Of a stretch of 64,000 nt of DNA, positions 22,832 through 34,331 are shown in pieces; the stretch's first letter is position 1, and each line of letters begins with the position of its first letter. The stretch is from Torymus aiolomorphi (Eukaryota; Arthropoda; Insecta; Hymenoptera; Torymidae): the NCBI GenBank assembly GCA_036365515.1, contig CM070877.1, positions 67,807,022 to 67,871,021 of the forward strand, given 5' to 3'. The notes below the pieces were generated by a model. The model was given only the letters and a program-made list of their open reading frames with translations. It was not told the DNA's origin and did no database searches. The translations under genes and the position numbers were made by a program.

Positions 22832-24481
22832 TCATATTAACTTTTGTTTATTTCTTTTTTTTTTATTTTTAGTCGTATTCATTTTGATAGGTCTTTTCGC
22901 AATACTTGTTCTTTTTTGCTTCTGATCTTTATAATCTTTTCCCTTTTTGATTGCTGGGTATAATTCGAATATTTTTGATGCTAAGAATCGTTTTAGTTCT
23001 AATCGTTTAGTGTCTGATATCAATTTAACGCAATGGTATGACAGAGTTCCAGGCACAGTTTTTGCTGATTCTAATCGTTGTTTAATTTTTGTCTAGTTTC
23101 TAAATATTTATCTTTTGATGAAAAAAAAACAAACAATATTTTCAAAATATTTAGTTGCCCACTCGTAAAGATTTTGTGCCGTTAATATATAATTGTCGGA
23201 TACTTTCCGCAAACTTCCTCGCCTAGCATTGCTTTTCACGGAAACACCAATTCCATCACATGCATTTTTCCCATGAGCAGTTGCATGAAAGTGCCACTCA
23301 ACTTCAACAGAAAAATCTTCATAGTGATGAACAAGATTCTGGAAGTTATGTTTATTTTTAAAATTTTGCGCTGCTCCATCAGTAAAATAAATGACTTTTT
23401 TAACAAAATCAAAAGATTTTTTAAGGAAATTCTCTATAGTAAATGACTATTGTCGCCAAACTGCATTGATTATTGTTACAGTGGAAAGCTTGCGCTGCGT
23501 CTTGTGCAATAAAAGCAGTTTTCTGAAAAATCTAGGGAAATTAAAAATTCTCCTTTACATAAGGATTCTTTCAAGATTTTAAAATAAGATGCCTGTCATT
23601 TGGATGTCTATAAATGATGAATTAGAAACAGTTTGAGTTTGTAATATCGATATATCAGTTGTTTGCCATATCTGAAACTTAATCTCATTAACATCTCAAG
23701 AAATAATTCTAAATCTTTTTTAGTGATTGAACACCAGGACAATTAGAGCACTCATTTAAATAACGCTTTGTTGATGAATTTTTACATACTATTTGAGCTA
23801 TGCAATCCTTGTGAGTATTTTACCAAAAATGCCTACTTTCTTAAGCCAGCTAACAAAAGTTTGATATTTTGGTGGTAGACGCATAGACAAACCGAATGAG
23901 TGCTACTAGCACCGGCTAAAACGCAATATTGAGGACGATATTCCACAAATTTAGAGAAACCAATTTTCGAATTGGGATTCATTTCTTTAAATTTTATGTA
24001 TAGTTCTCTCAGATTATACAAAACAAGTCTTATCTGCATGTAGTTTTTTGATCCATCTTCACTTTTTATGCACTTACTATCTTTGTAGCCTGGCATAATA
24101 AATTCTACTGTTATCATCACTTCAATAAAACAGTCTTACATGATCTACAGTATCGCTTCATAATTTTTTATTTCCTCTTTTGTCAACTAAAAGAGACTCA
24201 TCATTATCTAGTAATTTAGATTTAGTAGCCAGCCGACGAGAAGAATTTGAAAATTCAGCAATTTTACGAGAGCTCCAATTCTCTGGAAGTAATTGCATGA
24301 TGATCAATTTTTCTTTTTTTGTTACATTTTCATCATTAAACAATTTTTTCAAATTAGAAATTATTTCATAACAATCATTTATCGAAACTTCATTTTCGTC
24401 TTTACTCTTGGCAATAAATTGTACCCTGCAAGAATCGCATATTTTATTTCTACCTTTCAAAAATGGAAAATGTGTCTTCAT
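22832..24481 (-). pseudogene. broken transposase-like gene of the TGGGAGC element
   Basis: Read from 24481 downward, pieces in three frames give: KICDSCRVQF near the start; GFSKFVEYRPQYC with CLCVYHQN (23833-24120); an ECSNCPGVQ cysteine block near 23740; YFTDGAAQNFKN, EWHFHATAHGK and NACDGIG at about 23220-23395; and a GTLSYHC stretch with a lysine-rich tail (22832-23056). This order of motifs matches a family I know from uncharacterised arthropod and Hydra proteins, apparently transposon-encoded. The TDG and EWHF/ACDGIG segments look like catalytic-core positions, but that is inference. At least three frameshifts and several stops make it a pseudogene. Confidence 0.7.
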
Positions 24482-24872
24482 TTCTACTGAAACTAATCTC
24501 AGATTATGTGAATTTTTTGTTTCATGTAAGGATTAAAACAACGATGAAAATTCATGATAAATAGGAGTATCATAAAATAATTGTAATAATCATTTTACTA
24601 ATTATTTCTAGAAATATAATGAGGAAGAATACATTTTTCAGTGGGCTTATAAGACTTTGAAGTCGCTTCTTTGGGTATGGAGAGCAAATCTGTTAAATCC
24701 CTCTAGTGATAAAAAACGAATGAAAATTACACACATCCGCGTGTAGTACATTAACAGCGCGTTGCATTGCAGCGCGGGGAGCGCGCCCGACCGCCCGCCG
24801 CTGTCTTTTCAATCTCATTACTTTTGAACCCTTCATTTCTCCAACTTGAAACTTTAGGCTTTTGTAGCTTAA

Positions 24873-25637
24873 GGGGAGGCCGAAGTCCCGTCAGTTAGTT
24901 TTTCAAAGTTTTCTCTTTGATTAATTAATCGATTGGGCTGAAATTTTGGGAAAATACTTAAAATTTATATACGAAGCGCGCTCAAGTCTTGAAATTAAAA
25001 AAAATTATGATCTTTCAATTTCGTAATTTATAGGTTATGTTACCCACGCAAGTTCTTCAAGGTTTTCTCGGCAATTAATTGATTGTTTGAGTTCCGATTT
25101 TGAGAAATAACTAAACATTAACATCCAAAGCGCGCTCAAGTCTCCAAAATCTAAAAAGATAAGAATTTTTTAATTTATATAATAAAAGCGCGTTTTACTG
25201 ATGCCAGGGGACACCGTAGTCAATGTATTTTAAATGGAGGGTGGCGCTGTAATCAGTAAAACGCGTTTTTATTATATAAATTAAAAAATTCTTATCTTTT
25301 TAGATTTTGGAGACTTGAGCGCGCTTTGTATATAAATTTTAAGTATTCTCCCAAAATATCAGCCCAATCGGTTAATTATTCGAAGAGAAAACTTTGAAAA
25401 ACTAACTGACGGAACTTCGGCCTCCCCTTAACGGGATGCCGGAAAACAGAACTAGTTTTTCAAAGTTTTCTCTGTAAAGAATTAACCGATATAGCTGAAA
25501 TTTTGGGAATCACTTCAAAATTTGTATATCAAATGCGGACAACTCTTGGATTTTGGAAAATTGTCATATTTTTTTATTTAGAGAATAAAATATACTACGG
25601 TATTTTCATATAATAATACATTAACTGCGGCGTCCCC
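24873..25637. mobile_element. 765 bp element with TTAA target duplication
   Basis: TTAA occurs on both sides (24869-24872 and 25638-25641). The ends GGGGAGGCCGAAGT and GGGGACGCCGCAGT are inverted. The matching position in the opposite arm of the host transposon (about 22670, GTCTTAAGCTACA) is uninterrupted and holds a single TTAA. Internally, 24873-25135 and 25260-25430 form a large palindrome around GCGCGTTTTACTGAT. It has no coding capacity. TTAA is the target of piggyBac and Kolobok families; which one mobilised this element is not visible. Confidence 0.85.
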
Positions 25638-26186
25638 TTAAGACTTGTAGTTTCGAATGGTGTAATAAATTTTGAAAAAAGAATGGTATACTTTGAGAAA
25701 AATGGCTCTGAATATTCAACTTGAATTTTCAATCAGAAGAAAGCATTTTGGAGAAAAAACAATAGTACCATTAGAAGGAGGAGGAAAAAATCTATCGATA
25801 TATGTACTTTGTATTTTTCCGAGAGACTCAGCGAATGAATATGAGTGAGTTGAACAGAGTGCATTTTGCGCGAAAACGGCGCAACGCGCTCCCGCTGGCT
25901 CGTTTCTGGCGGACGCTCCCATATATGTATCAGTACGTGACTACAATGTTAATGTGCGTGTGATTATGTGACTCTTTTTGTATGTACATGCGCATGTGTA
26001 CGTATATCAGATCGTGCACGACTATGTATGTGTAATATAAATCAATTTTGGCGCCAGTGCACTAAGTGATGTACTTCGCAGCACTCGGTGTGCGAATAAG
26101 TAAATTACAACTCACACTCAGTGTACTTAGGTTGTAAATTCTAATAAATTATATTTAGCAACTGAACACTGTTTATAAAAATAATA

Positions 26187-27473
26187 TTGGGTGTTGGAAT
26201 TAATTCGTAGCGTTTTTTTTAATGAAAAAATATTATTTATTTCATATGAAAATCAAAAAATACATTAATTAAAGTATTGCCGATCGCTTTCTACTACTTT
26301 TGACTATCTTTCGGGCAGCGAACGAATACCGCGTCGGAAGAACTCTTTGTCTTTAGATCAAATCCACGAATCGACCCATTTTTTACAATCTTCATAAGAT
26401 GTAAGCTTCTGCTCACTCAAGCTATGAGCCATTGATCGTAACAAATGGTAGTCGCTAGGAGCAATATCTGGAGAATAGTGCGGGTGCGGTAGCACTTCCC
26501 ATTTAAATGTTTCCAGGTATATTTTTACTGGTTTTGCAACGTGTGGGCGAGCATTGTCATGCAGCAAAATGACTTTTTCGTGTCTTTCGGAGTATTCCGA
26601 CCGTTTTTCTTTCAATGCACGGCTCAAGCGCATTAGTTGCAGTATATAGAGATCCCCAGTTACGGTTTCATGCGGTTTTAGGAGTTAGTAGTAAATGATA
26701 CCCCTATGATCCCACCAGAAACAGAGCAGAAGCTTTGACCCATGGATATCGGGCTTTACCACTGATGTTGATGGTTCACCGGGCTTAACACATGACTTTC
26801 TGCGCTTCGGATTGTCATAATAAATCCACTTTTCATCATCGATAACAATTCGATGCAAAAAACCTTTTCTTTTCTGCCGTTGGAGCAACAATTCGCACGT
26901 GAAAAAACGTCTCTCAATATCCCTTGGTTTCAATTCACGCGGGACCCTATGTCCTTCCTTCTGGATCATGCCCAAACTTTTAAGACGTTTTCTCACTGTT
27001 GATAATTCAACTCCCAATGACGTAGATAATTCTTTAAGTGTTTGACATGAGTCTTCATTGAGCAATGCCTCCAAATCATTATCTTCAAATTTTGTTGTCT
27101 GACCAGGTCGCTCCTTGTCATCGAAATCGAAATCACTAGCTTTAAAACGTGCAAACCACTTCCGACACGTTTGCTCAGTTAGAGCATGCTCACTGTACAC
27201 TTCCACTAAAATACGATGAGTGTCAGCTGCACTTTTGTTCATATTAAAGTAATGAAGCAAAACTCCCCGAAAAAACACTTTATTCGGCACAAATTTTGAC
27301 ATATTCAATAAATTATAAAGTATTGTTATTTATGATTTGAAAAAAGGTTATGTACGGCAAATGGCGTCCAATGATAGCTGTTTACGATATATACATTATT
27401 GTAGATAACAACGAAATAGTGTACTACTTGTGTTATCTCTTGTAAAACGCTACGAATTAATTCCAACACCCAA
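26187..27473 (-). mobile_element. mariner transposon A
   Basis: A 1287 bp element with inverted ends TTGGGTGTTGGAATTAATTC and TA on both sides (26185-26186, 27474-27475). The inverted partner arm at about 49700 is an empty site (AAGAATAGTTTAATG) that matches the flanks joined at a single TA. The element encodes a full-length minus-strand transposase interrupted only by three nonsense codons, and its length is normal for mariner. Confidence 0.95.
26265..27308 (-). pseudogene. mariner transposase, three in-frame stops
   Basis: The gene spans 348 codons in one frame, the usual mariner length. The N-terminal half has the paired helix-turn-helix region (FVPNKVFFRGVLLHYF, TCRKWFARFK, SLGVELSTVRKRLKSLGMIQ). 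The catalytic DD34D residues are present: IDDEKWIYYDNP, LLHDNARPH and SPDIAPSDYH. Three stops break it: TAA after GIIYY (about 26684), TGA after KWVDSWI (about 26357) and TAG near the C-terminus after SLPER. There is no frameshift. Wording is close to mellifera-type mariners from insects. The ATG at 27308 is chosen because it opens the conserved start of the protein. Confidence 0.92.
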
Positions 27474-27974
27474 TAGTTTAATGAAACATTTGTAGAGAAG
27501 GCATTATTTATATTGATATTGTATTTAATAGGTACGATACTTACAATTTTCTCGATGACAGCAAAAACTCGACGACAGCACGGGCTCGCGCGACTCGAAG
27601 CCGACCCACTATGTCAAAATCACGCGAGGCCGGCATCGAGCGTGTCCTCGCGTACTCAATGGTTGATAGACGCTAGCAAAAACTGTGGAATAGGGTTTGC
27701 GTACCCTGGGTCCCCTGCACACACATACCTACACAGTACACTAGCATGTTGAATGAGCGACGCCAGAGTTAAAATTATCGGAACTGTCCTTTTCAAATAG
27801 ATATATATGGTTTCCAGTGATATGAACAAGTTCTACTTAATTATTATCACATACCTCTGAATTATGAAAAAATCCATGTAATAAATATTATATTGTTATA
27901 AATTTATTGTTAAATCGGTTTCCTCTTTAGCTGTAACTTATATAACTATAACTTGTGCTCCTTTATATTCATAT

Positions 27975-29345
27975 ATATGGGATATTTCAAGTGAAGTCAG
28001 CAGATCAAATTTTTCAAATCGCTCAAAACTCGTTTTCTTTTAGTTTTTATGAAAAAAATGTTCCTCAAATTTTAGGTCGATATTTGCAAAAATTAAAAAG
28101 CTATATAAAATTGAAAATTCAATTTTTTTGGCAATTTTTGGTTAAAAACCAAGTTTATTCATTTTTTAACTCAAAATCTTGAAACTTTTTGTATAGAACA
28201 TTGATTGGCAAAAAGTTTGCATTTTTTCTGTAGAATGTGCCAGTATTTATTTTATGACCCTTTTAGAAAGTCTGTGATTGGCTGCTTCTTAGTATACCTT
28301 CATCGAAGGATATTGAGGCTGCGGCCAAATATTTTTTATTCGACAATTTCTTTTTTGTATTCTTCTTCGAAAATCCTTCAAAATACTTTTCTGATCAATA
28401 CTGGCCGAGCAAAGGGAAAAAAGTTACAATTTTTTGAAATATCAAGAAAAATCCATAATTTCAATTTTTGATAACACGATTCATGAAAATAAATATTATT
28501 CATACATCTTATGGCATGGATCGTATCACTGAATTTTGTTAGAACATCAAATAGAACATTATAAATATCTATTTTCAATAATATTAGGTTTACACGATAA
28601 GCGATACCTAATTATGAATGAAATTATGAGTCTGTTGCCTGATTTCATTTTGACAGCTTTATAGTAACTAACCTCTATAGCTTAATTTATTATTAATTCA
28701 TAATTAGGTATCGCTTATTGTGAAAGCCTAATATTATTGAAAATAGATATTTATAATGTTCTATTTGATGCTCTAACAAAATTCAGTGGTACGATCCATG
28801 TCGTAAGATGTATGAATAATATTCACTTTCATGAACGTGTTATCAAAAATTGAAATTATGGATTTTTCTTGATATTTCAAAAAATTGTCACTTTTTCCCC
28901 TTTGCTCGGCCAGTATTGATCAAAAAAGTATGTGGAGAGTTATGGAAGAAGAATACAAAAAAAATTTGTTAAATAAAAAATATTTGGCCGCAGCCTCAAT
29001 ATCCTTCGATAAAGGTAAAGGTATCCTTCGATAAAGGCTAAGAAGCAGCCAATCAGAGACTTTCAAAAAGGGTCAGAAAATAAATACTGGCAAATTCTAC
29101 AGAAATAATGCAAAGTTTTTGCCAATCAATGCTCTATACAAAAAGTTTCAAGATTTTGAATTAAAAATGAATAAACTTAGATTTTAACAAAAAATTGAAT
29201 TTTCAATCTTGCATAGCTTTTTCATTTTTGCAAATATCGACATAAAATTTGAGGAACATTTTTTTTTCATAAAAAACTAAAAAAAAAGTTTTGAGCGATT
29301 TTAAAATTTTGAGCTGCGGCTTCACCTGAAATATCTCATATACAT
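27975..29345. repeat. 1.37 kb palindromic element, copy 1
   Basis: The left half (27975-28620) and right half (28665-29345) are inverted copies ending in GATATTTCAGGTGAAGT-like sequence. They meet around a ~50 bp loop near 28640 beside the words TAATTAGGTATCGCTTATTG. The same element in the same relative position occupies 47817-49163 in the other arm, so it was present before the two arms diverged. It has no coding capacity. Confidence 0.85.
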
Positions 29346-30154
29346 ATTTGCAAATCAAAAATATTAAATTAAAAAAAAAAACCAGAAGGACTTCTTGCAA
29401 TTCTTGAAACGCACATATCAATACTCTTTAATATATGTGAAATTATTTTATAAATATACAGGTTAATTATTGACAATAAATATAAATGCTTTCTATTGTC
29501 TTGTACTAATTCAACTGATATTTAATCTTTGCTTCATTATGTAGCTCAGTCTTATATGCTTATGACACGAGGGATAATATGAGAGAGCATTGGCATTTTG
29601 TAGGGCTTTACTACTGATGATATTGATGCTACTGCATCTTTATTATACTGACAGTTCTAGTAAAAATTGATTAGTATAAGCATACAAATTATGATGTAGG
29701 AAATTGAAAAAATTGAACATTACACAAACTATACTGGATACGCTAGTTTATTTGTCTAACACTAGGATGGAATAAACTAACGTATCCAATATAGTTTGTC
29801 TAATGTCCAATTTTTTCAATTTACTTAATCATGCTTCTGCGAACAATTCAAAATACACCGTACAAATTATGAGGAGTTTTATGTACTCCAATCAAATTTT
29901 ATCATTATAACTAACCTTTTTTCTATCGATCATTCCCAATTAAAATATGTTAAGTTGAAATTCATTTTAATAATATATATTAAGCGAAGTAAGAAAATTT
30001 GGATAATACTGACTTATATATGTTATTCGGTAAACATAAGTGTGGTATTGAAAGGACTGTAGCGATAGTTTTGTCTAGATCTAAAGTCATATGTAATGTC
30101 AGTGTTCTTTCATACTGCAAACAGAAATAGACTGAATATTCGTTGATTCATTAC

Positions 30155-30537
30155 ACGGAGAAAAATGTATTTGTAAACTTTACTTTTTTTATAAGAAAAT
30201 TTATTTTGTGATAACGCTAGGACATACTCAACATGTGGGATTTATACTGTTTTAAATATTATTTTTTATTATTTTTGTAGCAAATTTTACTATTTGAAAC
30301 AGTACTTGTTAATTTATGACTGCTGCAAAAATAATAAAAATTACTATTTCAAATAGTTAAATTTGCTGTAAAAATAATAAAAATTATTATTTAAAAGGTA
30401 AAATTTGATATGAAAATTATAAAAATTACTATTTAAAACAGTAAAAATCCTACATGTCGAGTGTGTCCCAGCGCTACTAAAAGTATAAAAAATTTTCTTA
30501 TAAAAAGAGTAAAGTTTACAAATAAATTTTTCTCCGT
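30155..30537. mobile_element. 383 bp MITE, left-arm copy
   Basis: Inverted ends ACGGAGAAAAAT with following TTTGTAAACTTTAC, flanked by TTAC on both sides. The interior alternates TACTATTTAAAACAGTA-like inverted words. It has the same length as its mirrored partner at 33949-34331. It is non-coding; an open frame of about 76 codons in each copy is incidental. Confidence 0.85.
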
Positions 30538-30647
30538 TTACAAGAAAATAAAAAGCATATATTATTATGACCAATTCACATATAGTTATAAAATAACTTC
30601 ACATATTAAAGAGTATTGACATGTGAGTGTCTGTTACTATTATATAA

Positions 30648-31353
30648 CCCTCTATTAAATAGTCTCATGTGAGTACTCACGTGAGAATTTCGACCATTTT
30701 CTCATGTGAGAATCACGTGAGATATGAGAAAATGATCTTAAAAAAATAAACATATTTGTTATGACTTCTTTGGTATATATTAGATTTAATTGAAAAATAC
30801 TATATAAAAAAAAAAGCAAAACTTCCCAATTTGATGAGATGTTATAAAAAACGAGATACGCCTCGTAGATGCGACTCTGAAAAGTCGCATGAATGTATAA
30901 ACTCTCGCTTCCTTATGTACTTTAGGCGGTGGTAATTCTTTTGAGGGAGCTGCGACAACAAGCCATCTAGCGGTTAACGGTAGTACTCAACAATGCTCAA
31001 CTGTAGTGCTGCACGTTGACCGCTAGATGGCTTGCAGTTGGATCTCCCTCAAAGGAATTAGCACCGCCTAAAGTGCATAAGGAAGCGAGAGTTTATACAT
31101 TCATGCGACTTTTCAAAGTTGCATCTACGAGGCGTACCTCGTTTTTGATAAATTCTCATCAAATTGGGAAGTTTTCCTTTTTTTTTAAATAGTATTTTTC
31201 AATTAAATCTAATACATACCAAAGAAGTCATAACAAATATTTTTATTTTTTTAAGATCATTCTCTCATATGTCACATGATTCTCACGTGAGCTCTCACCT
31301 GATTTTCACGTGAGAAAATGGTCGAAATTCTCACGTGAGAATTTTTAATAGGG
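30648..31353. mobile_element. 706 bp palindromic element rich in CTCACGTGAG
   Basis: Ends CCCTCTATTAAATAGTCTCA and the inverted AGGGTTATTAAAA-like end (CCCTATTAAAAATTCTCACG) bound almost perfect arms of ~330 bp. The subterminal 90 bp on each side hold repeated CTCACGTGAG-type palindromes; the inner part holds GCCATCTAGCGGT and its complement. The mirrored position in the other palindrome arm (about 33830) is empty and reads ATATAATTTACAAC, so this insertion is younger than the palindrome. A TA target is likely, but the left flank has lost a few bases. Confidence 0.85.
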
Positions 31354-31668
31354 TACAACAAAAGACGAAACCCAAAAATTATTGCTAAATGCTACTTCAT
31401 CATTAAAATATAGCTTAAAGTTTGTACTTTAATACAGCAGTAAATTTAAAGCAATATTGTATTTAACATAGCCTTTTACAAACTGTAAACTTATTTCAAT
31501 GATAAAGTAGCATTTAGCAATACTGCATGGTTTCCCTTTTCACTGTAATTATATAATAACTTATAGTTTCATAAGTGGAAAACTAGCAGTCCATAAATAT
31601 TAAATTATACAAAATAGAATATAAATTTCAATCGAAGACATTCATCTGTTAATACTCTTTTCTCATGA

Positions 31669-32140
31669 GAAGCATGAGACACAGCAAAAATACATAAAAG
31701 TGTAAATGCACTGGTCTTACCTCGATTTAAACATGGGAAAAATAACCGTGAAGATGACAGCTATACGCACTAGAGGCATCGTTGGCGGGAAACTCGGCAC
31801 GACCTTGGAGATGACAGCGTGGACAGCAACCAGAAGGTCTTCTTCGACGTAGAAGCAGCAACCACCACACTGTCACGTCGAAACTTTCATACATGAAAGC
31901 AGATCTGCCACTGTCTTCTTGACCCTCTATATCTTGAAACGCGTACGAGCGCCAGTTAAGACAACATTCGATGACGCCACGCGCATATATGATAGATAGA
32001 GACAGAGAGAGAGAGAGAGAGAGAAGAGAGAGGGAGAGCTCATCTTAGCTGTCATCTTCGCGGTTATGTTCCCCATATTTACATCCAGGTAAGATCAGTA
32101 CATTTACACTTTCATGTATTTTTGCTGTGTCTCATGCTTC
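31669..32140. repeat. ~470 bp hairpin repeat near the palindrome centre
   Basis: Inverted arms of about 105 bp start GAAGCATGAGACACAGC and end AAGATGACAGCT. They enclose a GC-richer centre with a (GA)n run at 32000-32035. It lies immediately left of the TA element at 32144. The target duplication is unclear. Confidence 0.75.
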
Positions 32141-32143
32141 ATA

Positions 32144-33519
32144 TCGACGTGCCATACGAAAACTAACACAACTTTTTTGCGGACGAACAGTAACACATTT
32201 TCAAAATTTCGGACGAAAAATAACACCTTTCAATAATTTCAGACGAAAAGTAACACATTTTCGGAATTTCGGACGAAAACTAACACGTTTCCATAATTTC
32301 AGGTGAACAATAACACGTTTTCGGAATTTCGGACGAAAACTAACACATTTATATTTTTTATAATAGATTTTTGTGTTTAAAGACGTTATAACCTCTCTCT
32401 TCCATAAAAGCCTACGTTACAAACTCGATTTTCAAATATTTTTTTTTCTCGAAAACTACGTAGAGAAAAATTCTCAAAAAATTCATTTAATCGTGTTTTT
32501 AACTAAGGAATAACATATAAAATTTTCAAGTCGATCTCTGCGTTTCGCCGAGACTCCTGAACATGCTTAAGAGCGCTTTAGACTACGGGCTAACAGTCGC
32601 TAGAATCACTATTAATTAATGTTTTCGACATCGCTGAGTACAAATCTGACATTATTATTTTGTTTAATGAAGTAGAAGGAACATTGAATAAAATGTCGAT
32701 TTAACTGAATATTCATTAAAATGGATTGCGGACAGTTTATTCATGAAAGTTCTTTTGTTTCATACTGTTATATATTTTTTATATATATTATTACTTCAAG
32801 AAATTATAAAGAAAGTATTTAATACAACATGATGATTGTATTGTTAATGCCTTACAGTCACCCACAATCAAGAAAACCATTTACCGTGTATTTTGAATGG
32901 TAATATATAATGGTACCATTGTGCCCACGATTCCAGAAACACTTATGCATTGAAGTTTTTCTTTGTTATTCGATCTCCTATGCTTCCCCTGTCTCCAAAT
33001 TTCTATTTTTTTCCACAGAAAAATCTTCAAATACTTTTTAAAAATAATTTCCAAACAATTTTCAAAATTGTCGAATAATGCTCTGTCAAAAAACAATGAT
33101 GTTCAAAATTATAAATGTAAAACAGGGGAAGCATAGAGATTCAAATAACAAAGAAAATAATCTTTTGCACGAAGAAATTGATCAAGTACTTTTTCTTGAA
33201 TCTTGCGAAGAATGGAAGTTTTTTTATTACGTTTAAAATTCACGATAGAGGGTATTTTTGATTTTCAGTGACTGGAAGGCCTTAAACACGAAAATTATAG
33301 AGTTACGTTTTTAACTGTATTTAAAGTGATTCGATTACTCATGGAAAAAAATAATTTTTTCAAATCGTAAATCAAATGTGTTAGTTTTCGTCCGAAATTT
33401 CTTAAATGTGTTACTTTTCGTCCGAAATTGTTCAAATGTGTTAGTTTTCGTATGAACTCCTGAATGTGTTAACCTTCGTATGAAATTTCAAATGTGTTAG
33501 TTTTCCTATGGCACGTCGA
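32144..33519. mobile_element. 1.38 kb TIR element with subterminal TAACAC repeats
   Basis: Ends TCGACGTGCCATA are inverted and flanked by TA (32142-32143, 33520-33521). Next to each end is a ladder of ~30 bp repeats containing CTAACAC and TTTCGGACGAAAA: about six on the left (32160-32350) and four on the right (33375-33505), inverted relative to each other. An inner hairpin pairs 32959-32994 with 33122-33159. No transposase is visible. A second, half copy lies at 57351-58037. Confidence 0.85.
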
Positions 33520-33948
33520 TATCAGAGAAGATTATTGACAGGTGAATGTCTTCGATTGAAATTGATATTCTATTTTGTATAATTTAATATTTATGGACTG
33601 CTAGTTTTCCATTTATGAAAGTATAAATTATTGTATAATTACAGTGAAAGAGGAAACCATGCAGTATTGCTAAATGCTACTTTATCATTGAAATAAGTTT
33701 ACAGTTTGTAAAAGGCTATATTAAATATAATATTGTTTTAAATTTACTGCTGTATTTAAAGTACAAACTTTAAGCTATATTTTAATGATCAAGTAGCATT
33801 TAGCAATAATTTTTGGGTTTCGTCATTTGTTGTAAATTATATAACAGTAACTTAGACACGCACATGTTAATACTCTTTAATATGTGAAGTTATTTTATAA
33901 CTATATGTGAATTGGCCATAATAATATATGCTTTTTATTTTCTTGTAA

Positions 33949-34331
33949 ACGGAGAAAAATTTATTTGTAAACTTTACTCTTTTTATAAGAAAATTTATTA
34001 TGCTTATAGTAGGGCTGGGACACACTCGACATGTAGGATTTTTACTGTTTTAAATAGTAATTTTTATAATTTTCATATCAAATTTTACTTTTTAAATAAT
34101 AATTTTTATTATTTTTATAGCAAATTTAACTATTTGAAATAGTAATTTTTATTATTTTTGCAGCAGTCATAAATTAACAAGTACTATTTCAAATAGTAAA
34201 ATTTGCTACAAAAATAATAAAAAATAATATTTAAAACAGTATAAATCCCACATGTTGAGTATGTCCTAGCGTTATCACAAAATAAATTTTCTTATAAAAA
34301 AAGTAAAGTTGACAAATAAATTTTTCTCCGT
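33949..34331. mobile_element. 383 bp MITE, right-arm copy
   Basis: Mirror copy of 30155-30537, with the same ACGGAG ends and flanking GTAA on both sides, the complement of TTAC seen around the other copy. The 4 bp duplication is therefore supported twice. Confidence 0.85.

Larger units (their letters stand above)
22392..25921 (-). mobile_element. TIR DNA transposon, TA target, unassigned superfamily
   Basis: Long inverted arms start TGGGAGCGTCCGYCAGAAAC at both ends and run about 300 bp or more. TA lies on each side (22390-22391 and 25922-25923). The other copy of the surrounding arm, near 53990-54012, is an empty site; its length fits a 2 bp TA duplication exactly, with one mismatch. The arms enclose a broken minus-strand transposase-like gene (22832-24481). 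A separate element with TTAA ends (24873-25637) sits in the right arm. I cannot place the transposase in a named superfamily with confidence. Confidence 0.85.
22223..29381 (+). repeat. left arm of a 32 kb inverted structure
   Basis: The arm begins CCCTATTGAAAAATATCGC and, once later insertions (22392-25921 and 26187-27473) are removed, matches 47762-54157 in inverted orientation up to an A-run at about 29370-29381. Matching blocks include AATGTTAATGTGCGTGTGAT, AGTGTACTTAGGTTGTAAAT and the whole palindrome at 27975-29345. The first ~60 bp hold variants of the palindromic word ATCGCGCGAT. No protein is encoded by the shared sequence. Confidence 0.8.
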
